In this document: in pieces, positions 11,934 through 22,867 of the stretch
Layout: every line of letters starts with the position of its first letter
How positions within the stretch are numbered: the stretch's first letter is position 1
DNA from: Flammulina velutipes
Taxonomy: Eukaryota > Basidiomycota > Agaricomycetes > Agaricales > Physalacriaceae
Direction: 5' to 3'
Length of the DNA: 64,000 nt
NCBI GenBank assembly: GCA_011800155.1
Contig: CM022375.1
Coordinates: 930,001 to 994,000, forward strand
Notes under the pieces: model-generated
Told to the model about the DNA's origin: nothing
What the model saw: the letters and a program-made list of their open reading frames with translations, nothing else
Databases searched by the model: none
Position numbers and translations under genes: made by a program

Positions 11934-14900
11934 CTAAGTATCCGGGCGCGCCACATTAGTAACACGCGTCATAGTATTTACACGTCGCTTCTTGCCCGTG
12001 CGACCCAATTCATCCCCCTCAAACCGTGCTTTCGCGTCTGCATGTAGATGCACCCTCAACGCTGCCTGACGCCCTGCATATGCTTGCTTCCCTTCGGCAA
12101 TCCTGTCCGCACCATTTACCTGCTTCCGACGACGAAGCCACTCAGCCTGCTCATATTCCAGTGAGGCCTGGACCCGTCGCATTTCCTCCTCCAAGAGTAT
12201 CACCTCCTCCCGCCACCTCTCCTTCCGAGCGTAAGCCTTCATCCACTCCACCCTGATAGCTGAGAAGTCTGTCAGTATAGCTTGCGCAGCCAAGAAAAAT
12301 AAGACTTACACTCATGGAGCATCTGGAAAAGGGTAATTTCTTTAAGTTATCTATAGTCAACTTAAAGCTGTTAGGTTACTAAAGTCACAAAAGTCATGAA
12401 AGTTGTCTACGAGCATGGTTAAACACGACACTTATCTTAAGTTGCAGTAAGTCACTCAGAAGTTACACTCAAGTTGGGATAAGTTGAGAGCTGTGTTTAA
12501 CCATGGCCTAAGATGTCTCAAAGTCAACTTGAGTCAAACTTGAGTCTGACCTAAAGCTGTCCAATTCTATCAATATAATAACATTTGATTAGAAGCTAAT
12601 CCAGTCAGATATCACACAATTTAGATAGAAAACAATCAATTATTATTGCAACTATCAATAAACAGATACAATATACACTATCAAGTAACTAGCATACAAT
12701 AGTTCAAAAGAAATACTAAAAGAAAGAGCAGATTAGTCAAAGATACAAGTCAAAAGAGCAAGAAACATACCAGAACATTAAACACAGTCAAAAGAGAGCA
12801 CCTTTGAACAAGAGACAATGATTAGCAAGCATAAGAAAAGAAGAAGCCAGTCCACATACCAATAGAACATTCAAGACTTGAAGATTTAAAGAGAGAACAT
12901 GGAGGAAGAAGGTCAAGAGAGGAATGATGAGATCAGAGCTCAGCTCTGGTTTAAATACCAACATGAAGTCACATGACCAGGGCATAGGGTTTGGGTCCGG
13001 AGGTCCGGACCTAAATTGCCTGCCTGTTGGACTTGATCAATTCTTGATTCTTGATTTATCACTGTTCACTCAATAACTCTCTGGGACTTGTATGGAAGGT
13101 AGAAGACCTATATATGGTTGGAAAGCGTTTAATTAGGGCTACAAGACGAGCTCATAACCGTGGGAAAATAAGGGGTGCAGCTCCGGCCATAAGCCATTCA
13201 ATCAATTCTCTCTTTCTTGTATTCAAGCAATAGCACTACTACACTTGACTGGAAGGTATAAGTATTATATACTGTTGGAAAGCGTTTAATTAGGCCTACA
13301 AGACGCTTATATAATCATGAGAATCGCAGGGACGCATCACAAGTTATAGGCAAAATAGATGATTTTACTCGGATTTCTCTAGTCTCTCCCACTCACAGCA
13401 TATCTACACCATTGCTGCTAGCTAGTAGACAATGACTAGACAACTTCAGAGAACCTCAGTTGAGCTTTAGGCACCTCAAGTTGACTGCTGTACTAGCTCT
13501 AACTTGAGACAACTTGAGTGTCTTTTAGATAGAAGCTTCAGTGCAATTATCTTATGTTAACTGTGAAGCAACTATAGACAATACATAAAAAACATTTATC
13601 TTAAGTTGACTTTCTCTAACTTTGGTTAGCTTTCTGTGACTTGGGGCTGTCTTTAGTTGTGTGCTAGAATCCGAGTATCTTGAACCAACTTTTCTGACTA
13701 AAGACAACTTATCTGACTTAAGTTACAAGCTTTAAGTGACTTTGACTTGAGTTAACTTAAGATTATAAGGCCTTTCCAGATGTCAGGTATTCATCCGTAT
13801 CGGGGTCTGGCACACCTTGTGCGGTCCATATCCAACTTAGTTTCCGTCGACTCGCTCCGCGGGACTCTGCCCCAGTGACCTCCTCATCCTCGACCTCTGC
13901 ATCGGCTACCATCCCCCGCTTGCCGCTGCGCCCAATTTTGGCAAAGCGTCTTGCACGCTGTCCGTCGTAATCCGTAACGAAGCGTGTGGAAACATCGGTG
14001 TCCTCCAATGGACGGAAGTGCTCCCATTTAGTTGACCCGTCCAACGCAATTATCGCCTTTCGCGCCACACGATAGCGTCCAACAGTGGCAGTGATACGGT
14101 CACCTAGGCGTTCCAGCGCACCACGAGACCGGGTCGTTTTAGTCTGCCCCCAAAGGTTGGCATTTCGGAAGCGGATAAGGTGGGATTTAGAGTGAAGCCG
14201 CATGCGTAGACTAGCAAGCTGTGTCGAACACTGAGCCTCTCGGAGGCGAGATTCTGTTGAGAAGATGGCCCGACGGTAAGATGGGCCACGTTCTGCGCCA
14301 GGGATTTCGGATGGAAGGAACAACTTCACGTCCTCAGCTTTCACCGGCTTCACTGCCTTGTTATTTTTTCGTGCAGCCTCCTCGCGCCGTGCACTAGATG
14401 CCTGTTCGTACTCTGACGCGAGAACCAGCGCAAGGGGCATATACGTTGCTTGCAGTGCCCGGAAGCGACGTAGTTTCTTCCAGAAGCTCGTGCGTCGTGC
14501 CTGTAGTAGGCGTGCATGGCCATCTTCCTTATGTTGCGCCTTCTTCATATGTTTGATACCCAGCCTGTAGGACAGATTAAACAATGCACAGATTACACTT
14601 TTGAGTTAGGGCAAGACTTACTGCGTGTCTTCAATGTGCAGCCCTAAGCGAACGAACGCCAGCACACCAGCTACACCCTTCTCCGCCAGCCTTGAGTGAC
14701 GCAGACCCGCCGTGTCACCCATTGTGTCATCTCGTTCACCGCGCAGTTCATTGAGCTCCTCTTGGTCCAACTCCATGTGCACTTTGTCGACAGTAATCAT
14801 ATCTATGCGAATCAATGAGTGTGGTGACACCAGTTACACATCAGACCTCATACCTCGCTTCCATGCCATCTCGTAAGGATTGGCGACCGATTTGTCCTTG

Positions 14901-17671
14901 CGCAAGACATGCTCCTGTGCATGCCAGTCCTTGAGCCATGTAATCCACCGCTCACGCAGATCGATCGCCAGGTTCGCACTCGTCGCTCGGAAATTCTCTA
15001 CCTGTTCCCTCTGTTCAACCTTAGCGACCTCGTAACGTCGTCGCAGGATTGTACCTATAGCAGTACATCAGCCAAATAACACCACTAGAAGTCAACTTTA
15101 CTTACTCAAGCCCATGTTTTTGGTCCAGTTCATGTCGTCCATGGTATCCTCGAGACTCTCATGACGAGTGTTTTCGTGCATCTCCTTTGTCGCCCAGGCC
15201 TTCGGACCAAGCTTGCTCCAGACCCGTTCCACCGCCTCACCATCTGTCATGCCAGCGCCCCTTTTGTAGCGCAGAGACTCGCATGACGCACAGGAGTCTT
15301 CGTGTACGCCCCCGTGCCAAACTGGAAGCCCCACACATATCTTCCGAGCGTCCACTTCCTCTCGCAAAATGGCTGGAAGTTGCTTCTGACGTTCCATCAG
15401 ATTTATCTTCCATTGACAGCCCACGTCGTACGAGACGATGTACTGCAACAGCTCTTCACCCAAGATAGACGCCCAAAACACGTAGTCCATATTCGCGTAT
15501 CTGTGATAAAATATAAATATCTCTGACTGTAGAGGGGGGGGGACGAACCGTTCGCCTTTGAGCAGATCTCCGACACCGAGAGGTCGTACGATTTCGTGTC
15601 GTGTACAAATGCAACCTCCTACGCCGGTCGCACGCAATCCCTTTGAGAGCCTGGTATCCTTTTGCATTAGCGCCGCGAAGGCGATACAGCTACTAATCTG
15701 GAAAGGAGATTAATAGTAGGACATAGCAGCAAATGTTCACTGACATCGTCCTCCTTGACGTAGTTCATCAAATGAGAGAAGTAACTCTCTCTCGGCACAA
15801 AACACCCCAACCCATCCGCCAGGAATGGATACTGCTTGTGTTTGCTCTTTGCGCGTAGTCGGTTCTCCATGCGGAAGCACGCATCCATCCCGATTATGAG
15901 GGCATATTTGAATCTAAAACGTTTCCGTTGAGTAACACTCCCAACCACACCTAAGCACCGAAGACTTACTGCAAATTTTCATCTACGTCTCGCCAATCCT
16001 CGGGTAGGTTGACTTTTGCACGAGGACATGCCCAACACCGGACCGCCGCCGATCCCCACGATGCCGACTTCATACCTCCCTCCAGATATGCCACCCCCGA
16101 ACGACGCATCCGGTCCATGTAAGAGACCTGCTGTGACATCAGCCCAAACGACTTGTATCGATCTGGTATGATCGTCAGTCCCAATGGCTCGGTGAGACGC
16201 TCCAATGTTGTCACGTAGTCGCGGACATTCACGTTGGCGACCACATTCAGACGACGAAAATGCCGAAGGCACTCAAAAGTCGCAAAGGTTCTGGGTTGTG
16301 CAGTAGACGCCGGGTACCAGCCCATGCGGATATATTGTCGCCATTCGTTGGCGTCGTCAGAAAGATCGCATCCGCAAACCGAAGTAGAGACTGAATGGAC
16401 TCCGTTGAGATGCATCACCGTGACAGATCTCAATGCGCCCGGGACTGGACAAGGGCCACCATTATGACCTAACTGCAGGCATAGGCCCAGGGCTTGTAGC
16501 GAGGTTTTGGTAAAGTGACCCGGTGTACTCCAAACCTAAGGGATCCTTTAGTATACGCTGAATAAAAATGAACGACAAGGTCTACATACCTTCACCATAT
16601 GGAGAGGTGTAAGCTGATGGCGCTTGAGACAACACGAGCGGCACTCTAGGAACTCTCCGCACGTCGAGCATTTGAAGAGCTCTGTCACGGATGGCGGGTG
16701 TGTCTGTGATCCTGTTGGTGGACTGCCCGGAGGAGGAATCAGAGGTGAAGAGGACGTCTCAGCATCCGGGCTGGAAGCGAGATCAAGAGGAGTCGGCGTC
16801 GCAAGGGTGATGGGCACGGGGACGGAGGACGGTACATCGATATCTGACGTTGTAGCGGGAGTGGGTGTTGTGACTAACGGAGCATGGCATGTCTGGCAGC
16901 AAGGGCTTGGGGGAAGGCTTTCGCGCACAAACATCTCGTCGAGTATGGTATCGACCATGGGAAGAAACAAAGTCATCGGGTCGTCCTATGTACGATGATT
17001 GAGCTATTGCGGAGACAAGTTAAAAAAAAACGTACAGAGCTGGCGTAGCTTTTGCGTTTGCTCTCTCGCACCTCGCCATTCTCGTCTATCAACACGGAGG
17101 GGTTACACCCTTCTTCTATGTCCTGCCACAAATCTCCCTCACCATCCAATGCTAAATCCTCGTCTGCCTCCAGGACATCGTCGTCCAGGTTGTCGAGGTC
17201 ATCCCTTTCGGCTATTCCGCTGCCAAACCAGTCGGAGGAGGAGCTGGCCGTGTTGGAGAGACGCACACGCTTAACGATGGGTACGTCACGTCCTTCTGCT
17301 ACCAGCTTGGAACGCGAGCCATCTGAGGCAAACTCGATAGTCGTGTCGACACTTTCTTGCCGAATATATCCTGGGTGTGATCGCAGTGGTGGTGTGGGCA
17401 GGGAGACGTCTGAAATTGCGGGTTTTTTGCGTCGTCCCCTAGTTCCAGGCGGCGGAGCGACAGAGTCGATGAGAGGGAGCGTGTAGACGCCAGGTGCTGG
17501 TATGGTCTGCGTAGGGGGAAGAGTAGACGATGAGGCCAATCCCCGCGCTGAATGAGCCGAATGTGGGCTGGGAATGGAGGACTGTCCAAAATTGTGAAGC
17601 TCGAACTTCCGGAGGGAGGCGTAATCTTCAGCGGTGCGTTTCCAGTATTTCTTCGACTGGTCGTTGGCCAT
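11934..17671 (-). pseudogene. KDZ transposase (copy 2), ten exons, split by a 1.46-kb insertion
   Basis: Exons read 17671-17036, 16985-16590, 16535-15970, 15913-15745, 15697-15549, 15500-15106, 15054-14854, 14802-14622, 14564-13783 plus 12319-12310, and 12259-11934. Every junction is GT-AG and frame-consistent. Apart from the inserted element, the model is open for about 1268 residues. Landmarks: a CxC2-type cysteine cluster (FKCSTCGEFLECRSCCLKRHQ); the VCGCDL block; WACPRAKVNLPEDW; the first catalytic region GMDACFRMENR; GLRATGVGGCICTRHE; GERYANMDYVF; the second region SYDVGCQWKINL; GLPVWHGG; and the Glu region TDGEAVERVWSKLG, then RHESLEDTMDDMNW. These are hallmarks of basidiomycete KDZ transposases, which excise and insert large DNA transposons. 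Only the element at 12320-13782, near the exon 9/10 junction, breaks the gene. Confidence 0.85.
12320..13782. mobile_element. 1463-bp non-autonomous TIR element, copy 1 (in KDZ copy 2)
   Basis: Begins CATCTGGAAAAGG and ends CCTTTCCAGATG, a terminal inverted repeat. There is no transposase. The ends are packed with variants of ACTTAAGTT / ACTTGAG, like the subterminal repeats of CACTA-type elements. Inside, a block around GTTGGAAAGCGTTTAATTAG occurs twice (about 13118 and 13274). It interrupts exon 9 of the KDZ gene. Restoring the frame needs removal of the element plus four bases, consistent with a 2-bp AG duplication and a 2-base filler. It is nearly identical to 31938-33400 and has the same length, so insertion was recent. 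Confidence 0.85.
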
Positions 17672-18239
17672 GAGCGCGGGCGAACAAGCAGGAGCTGGAG
17701 CAAAACATGTTCAATATATGGTGGAGCAAGTGTTAGGCAGAGAGTGACTTACCGTCACTCGTGACAGTTACTTCGAATTCTTCCTACGCTTTCCTACGAC
17801 TGTCTTGATATTTGTTTCCTCTAACTTGGAGCCTTTGGCGTCGTCGACTATGACCTTGGAGGCGTCAACAATGAAGATAGACTATCTGGTGCCTGTATCG
17901 TACGGTCGCATCGCCGCCACACGGACGTATCTGAATCTCAAATAATTTGTCTGATCTTGAAATATTTGGAACGGAAAGCTTGCTACGACTTCGCGACACA
18001 ATTTGCCTGATGTTCCATGGCTACGTGTCCTTCTCATACCCGGTCTGCCGCATAAAATGATTGATGATTTGAAAGGAATACAATCTCAGCGAACTGCCCC
18101 ACCACTCTGCCATGCCTAAACAAACCCCATCCACGAAAAACTCTTCGCGTAACAGCAAACCGACGTCTAGGAAGCCAAAGGCCTTCCAGGTCAGCCACGG
18201 TTAGTTCTGTATCTGTGTCCATAGCTCTAATACTGATGA
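17672..18239. other. upstream region of KDZ copy 2, no gene seen
   Basis: Probably holds the KDZ promoter. A short minus-strand open frame at 18034-18222 has no recognisable motif and is not called. Confidence 0.4.
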
Positions 18240-19080
18240 ATCAGCCCCGAGTTTTTACCTCACGCCCGCGCAGTTTTGCTTCGTCAGAGAACAGCGTTCC
18301 GAGTACCTGCAACAGAGGCGTGACCCGCATGACCGCCTCATATGTCTCCAGGGACTCTGGGGGCGATTTTTGAACACCTATCCCGAGCATAATGTTCCCC
18401 CCTTTCCCGACGACGAAGAGCTGGTCGAACGTTTCCATCTGTCTCGAGCTAGAGTAAGTCATCTGCCTTGGACCTGTCTAATAATCCGTTGACGAAGGCT
18501 TTCACAGGCTCTTGGTTACAAGTTGGATAGTATGCTGGACTTTGCTGCCGGCATTCAGCACCGTAGGAGGGAGACGTAGAATAGTCTGACCTGTCGTCGC
18601 CCATCTCCAATGTTAAATGTGCGCAATTGTTTAACAAACAGCGTGAACGACTTCCAGAATTCATGGGAGCACCAAGTGGCTGTGCTTGCCTCTTGATCTT
18701 AGCCATCATGGCTGATTCCAATTCCTTGCGTTTGACGGCCGTAGCACAGAGTATTACTGGGCGCGTTTCTCCTCGTGGTAGGTTTACCTTGCCTTATTTC
18801 CTATTTCCCGTCTAATAGAGCCATGCAGATATTGCTACCACCGCCGAACAGCGCTTGGCACACCATTGTCTACACCGTCAGGCCATCCAACATCGCAGTG
18901 CCTACCAACTTTATAGCATTTTACTGGCTGTCCGGAGGCCCCTTCACTGCACAGTGTCTTATGACCGGGGCTGTGCAGGAAACAGGCGTGTGCAGAGGAT
19001 TACCAGTCGTGCCGATGGCGAGACTGTGGAAAGGATGTGGGGCGCGATTTGCGTGAGACCGAAGGCCAAACTGTAATCAC
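18240..19080 (+). pseudogene. degenerate KDZ-like transposase remnant
   Basis: Scattered plus-strand frames include a block ending VSYDRGC near 18960 and SRADGETVERMWGAI near 19000-19050. They resemble the SYDxxC and DGExxERxW catalytic regions of KDZ transposases but are much closer together than normal. An upstream block near 18270-18450 (FPDDEELVERFHLSRARV) is open but unassigned. If real, this is an internally deleted, ancient relative of the KDZ genes next to it. Confidence 0.35.
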
Positions 19081-19210
19081 TTCGCATTCGCCGGGCATAA
19101 AGCACCTCAATTATGAACATACTCGTTGCTACGCCACAATTCCCTTTGCCCTTCCTGATCCTCATACTGCTCGATGTTTGTATCCCTGGCATGCTCCCTC
19201 GCCGTGACGT

Positions 19211-19877
19211 TTACTGTCTCTCCCTTCGTTGCTCTCCGTTGAATCTCTCGTCCCGCACGAATTGCATCCTTAGCTCCCATTGTTCCTCATCGAACAAATA
19301 TTCATGCCTGGCTTCACGATTTAGCCCGACTTTCGAGCCCTTGACAAATGGATAATTGACGGGGCGGGCGTAACGCATCAGTACAGACTCAACTGAGAGC
19401 CACCGAGGACTATTGAGGTTCATGGCCTTTTGGAACTCCTGCCGAAAATCTGATGAAAGCCTCAGGCCGCAGGCGACGTGCACCACATCCTCGTGTTGGT
19501 AAATACCCATCTCCAGGAACGTCTCTGTTACCCAGTCCATCGAATTGTCGGAAATCCAATCACGGACAGTCGAGTGAATAAAGCATGGATCTGGCGATAT
19601 GTGGAGACCGGGCGGTGTACGAGAGCCTGTGATCCGCTCCAGGATGGGACAGCTTTCTTGGTCTGACGAAGTTGAGTTGCTGATACGGAGAAAGATACAG
19701 CCACACTGACTCTCATACAAAGCTGCATCCTGTAGATAGTAGCACTCTGGGATCGGACGAAGAGTACGGAGGACCCTTTCTATACGTCTGACATATTTCT
19801 GTTAGTATTCCCCATGTACAAAAAAATACATACCCGCGGCTGGAGTTGATCTCATTGAGGGTTTGCGCGTCTGCCAT
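19211..19877 (-). CDS. hypothetical protein, two exons
   Basis: Exons 19877-19834 and 19787-19211. The 46-base intron (GTATGT...GTCAG) joins the frames exactly, giving about 206 residues from the ATG at 19877. The protein opens MADAQTLNEINSSRG, has a central region with HEDVVHVACGLRLSSDF, and ends in an Arg/Glu-rich tail (EEQWELRMQFVRDER). I recognise no domain, signal peptide or membrane segment. It is divergent from the plus-strand gene at 20275 with about 400 bases between starts. Confidence 0.55.
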
Positions 19878-20274
19878 GGGGTACGAGAGGCGGATTAAAA
19901 CGACGCTGCATGATATGGCAACATTGCACTTATGTGTGTTATACTTATTTGCAATCCAAGGGCACCTATCAAGTTGTACGCGAGCGAGCTCGCGCCTGCA
20001 GCTGGTTTTGTTGCGCACAGCGCGGGTTGCGAACGGGAAGGGCGGTATCTTATTATATTGTACGAAATCAATAGATTAGCTGATCCCTAGAGGCCTCAGA
20101 CGTTAGAAGGCTGCCGTGGGTTGGAGTAGGATGTCGATTTTTATAAAAGTCCAATAAAAGTCCAATAAAGGGAAAGTGCGAACATGATTGAATAACTGAT
20201 TTAAGAGTGAACGTCCATCCTTATTTCGCTTCCACTAACTACGACCAACTTCATTCATTGACGGGACCTTTCCA

Positions 20275-21030
20275 ATGGGGCGCAAGCGTATATATCACAC
20301 AGATGAGGAAAAAATAGAAGCGCAGCGCCGTAATCGTATGCGATGGTATGACCGGTACGTGAATTTCGCTGTCTTTCTCGAATGCTCAATTTATTCATTC
20401 CATACCATTCCACAGTAACCGTAAAAAGATTCTCAAGGCATACAAAATGCGTCAGATAAATCAGGAAACCGCTCAGACGGGACCCCGCAGTTCAATGCAC
20501 GCTACGAAGAGTGTGGCGGTCACCCAGCCCGCGGGATTCAAACAGGCAACGGTGGAAAGATACGATTCAAATGAGCCCTCAGAAATCAGGTATAATTAAT
20601 CATTCATTTATTCATCGACCAGTTACTGAGATTAATTGTTTATAGCGCAACTAGCAACAAAGATGCTATGACGCCACAGATGCTCTTGGGCAATGTGAAC
20701 GAGCAATGGAGACTGCTTGGTGACTTCATGCAAGGGGATAGCGCGACCTTCTGCACCCGAGTCGCCAACAAGATTGTGCTTGCGTCTGACGATCAGCAGC
20801 TCAGAGTGATTAAAGTCTACCTGGATCGTGTGGCGTCATTTATTGATGGATCACGGCCTTACACGAAGGCGCTTTGGCATAAATTCGGGATGATCCCGGA
20901 ATGGAAAGAAGCGAGGGCAATCCAGAGCAGCATGCTGCAAGTCATGGAATATTTAGATGAAATTCATCATCGGGTAGAAGGAGGGGACTTGGCGGATGCG
21001 GTAAGCCTCAACTTGCTTTCATTCCAGTAA
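20275..21030 (+). CDS. small basic-N-terminal protein, three exons
   Basis: Exons 20275-20354, 20416-20589 and 20646-21030. Both introns are GT-AG and phase-consistent. The N-terminus, MGRKRIYHTDEEKIEAQRRN then RWYDRNRKKILKAYK, is a strongly basic helix of the kind seen in small DNA-binding proteins near agaricomycete transposons. The rest is acidic to neutral and unassigned. The stop at 21028-21030 abuts the stop of the convergent gene. An alternative end uses a 41-base intron (21001-21041) and a stop at 21110, but that would overlap the neighbour. The function is unknown; a DNA-binding accessory role is a guess from the basic helix. Confidence 0.55.
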
Positions 21031-21964
21031 CTATGGCATAGGTAGAACACGTATCTCGTCGTTATCGACTGCCTGTAAATACTTGTCCCTCGCCACTGTC
21101 AATGAAGTAAAACTATCGTGCAGAATGCCCGGCCCGACAGCAGATAAGTACCCTTCAATGCTGTTCCCAATCCATTCTGTCAGACAAATTCACACGAGAA
21201 CGGATACTGATGCTCACATGGAAGTGTAGATACCAGGGCACTGCCCGCGATAAACGGCATAAAACCGTCGATATTGGTCTTGGGGACACAAGGGTGTCAG
21301 TGGTGGTGGAGTGAAACGATCCAAATCGATAGGAACCGGTAGAACATGAGGAACGGGGCGCTTTCCCGTATTGTCGCTAACCCAGCCGCGTACCTGGGCA
21401 TATTCCCAAGCTTCCTGTGCCTCTTGTTGTGTGGCGTACCCTTTGGCGCAACTGCCGGAGACACCTTCAAGGGCACGCTTGGCATTGATCCAGCGGGTGT
21501 GCACACCAGGCGGACGTCCAATGAAAACAACCTGAAAGGGCCAGTGTTTATGCTTCTTCTCGCGTTTCCTTTCAGCGATAACATCAGCTCCTCGAAGTTG
21601 AGCTGTGCCGGCTGTCGCCCTGTAACTCCTGTCAGTGTGTTTCAAGCGGGAAACAATGTGCGTACCAATGCGCGGTGGCAGTACCCTGCGTGGCCGAGCC
21701 AATACGATACAGTGTCCTATCTGCTGCCGCTTTCGCATTTTCTGCAATTTCCATTAGCAGAGGTCCATCCATCAGCGAGTTTGGGAACCAACCTGCTTCC
21801 TCTGCTGCCTGATCCTCCGCGAGACTCAGAGCGATAATGAGAGGAGTTATATCATCCCGGTCGGAGATTTCAAGATCGATGCTGTCCTCAGCGCAAGTGG
21901 CGTACTCGCCCGACAAATCAGACGACGATATCCAAATGACTAGCTCGGCGTCCGAATCACTCAT
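21031..21964 (-). CDS. RNase H1 N-domain-like (viroplasmin-like) protein
   Basis: Exon 1, 21964-21666, is acidic and serine-rich. Exon 2, from 21628, contains FQVVFIGRPPGVHTRW then ALEGVSGSCAKGYATQQEAQEAW, which fits the viroplasmin / RNase H1 N-terminal fold (YxVxxGxxPGIYxxWxxx...VxGxxGxxxKxFxTxxEA). A second repeat starts RFYAVYRGQCPGIYTS near 21225. Its other half (YLSAVGPGILHDSFTSLTVARDKYLQAV) lies in an open frame running to the TAG at 21033-21031. The GTGAGC donor at 21216 and the CTGACAG acceptor would join these in the wrong phase, so either the gene stops at 21214 or the junction is damaged. These domains bind RNA/DNA hybrids or dsRNA. No catalytic RNase H domain is present. Confidence 0.55.
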
Positions 21965-22042
21965 CGATGTAGGAGCTTGAGCCACACATGTCTTTATTTC
22001 AAACTATTAAATCTACCGAGCATGGAAAGATCCGACTAGGTT

Positions 22043-22653
22043 TCAGAGCGAATCAGGTCGCCTGTCACGATGTCAGTTCGGGATTGGGAGCTGGCGGGAG
22101 AGCGCTTACATGCAAATACACATCCAGCCAGAGCTACGAGCAGCATTGAAATGATCAACGGCATCGCGCAAACTGTCTTCTTTCTTCCCATGGGCGGAAG
22201 AGACTTTGCGCGTGGCTTGATCGACTTGGAAGCTGAGCCAAAGATTCAGATTCATTATCGTTGCCGAACGAATGCACTCACGAGTACTTGAAGACACCAA
22301 CAAAGAGGCCACGTGTCACAACGTACCACTCGCGGGCCTGCTCCTCTGCAGTGTTGTAGATCATGTCCGATGTGGGAACAGTGTGGTACTGAATGCCATG
22401 GGTGACAGCTGGGACGTAGTCAGACGAGGTATCCTGTGCTAAGAGACTCATTAGCAAGAGGAGACTCAACGCTGAGACGGAATTACTCACTGATGAGGCT
22501 GAAATCATCGGTTTCGCCATCACTGTCCTGCCAGTGGGTGACGTCGCGAGAGGATGCATCGCTATGAGCCTCTGCATTCGACGACAACGAGCAGCTGTTA
22601 GTTGTGAGCTCTTGCTGGTCGTTGGCGTCGACGGGCTCTGGAGTTTGCGTCAT
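22043..22653 (-). CDS. small RNase H1 N-domain-like (viroplasmin-like) protein
   Basis: Four exons: 22653-22491, 22438-22282, 22232-22110 and 22061-22043. All are GT-AG and phase-consistent, giving about 153 residues. The N-terminus is Ser/Thr/Gln-rich and acidic. The C-terminal part reads REWYVVTRGLFVGVF, then ATRKVSSAHGKKEDSLRDAV and HFNAARSSG, fitting the YxVxxGxxxGVF...VxxAxxKxxxSxxxAxxxFxxA pattern of the viroplasmin fold. It resembles the C-terminal domain of the neighbour at 21031-21964 and probably arose from the same family. No nuclease residues are present. Confidence 0.55.
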
Positions 22654-22867
22654 TGCAGAAGTCTGATGGAGTGTAAAGTGGGGGGAGAGCAAACTGGAAT
22701 ACAACTTACCGAGTGATGGTATTTAAGACAAATTGAATTTTCGCCGGGCCTTGCGTTTCGCTAGATCTGATATGGAGCCATGCGTTAGCAGATTGCAAAT
22801 ATGTGGCGAACAGTCCGCACCTGTCCGCACTGGGCATAAACCGAACCCCGACCAAATCTCTGATCCA

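Noticed and set aside
12788..12985. Repeated 65-codon minus-strand frame, also at 32406-32603 and 47337-47534
   Set aside because: It lies inside the three copies of the non-autonomous TIR element and recurs only because the element is duplicated. It has no domain.
13051..13233. Repeated 60-codon plus-strand frame in the same three elements
   Set aside because: By-product of the element's internal repeats; not supported as a gene.
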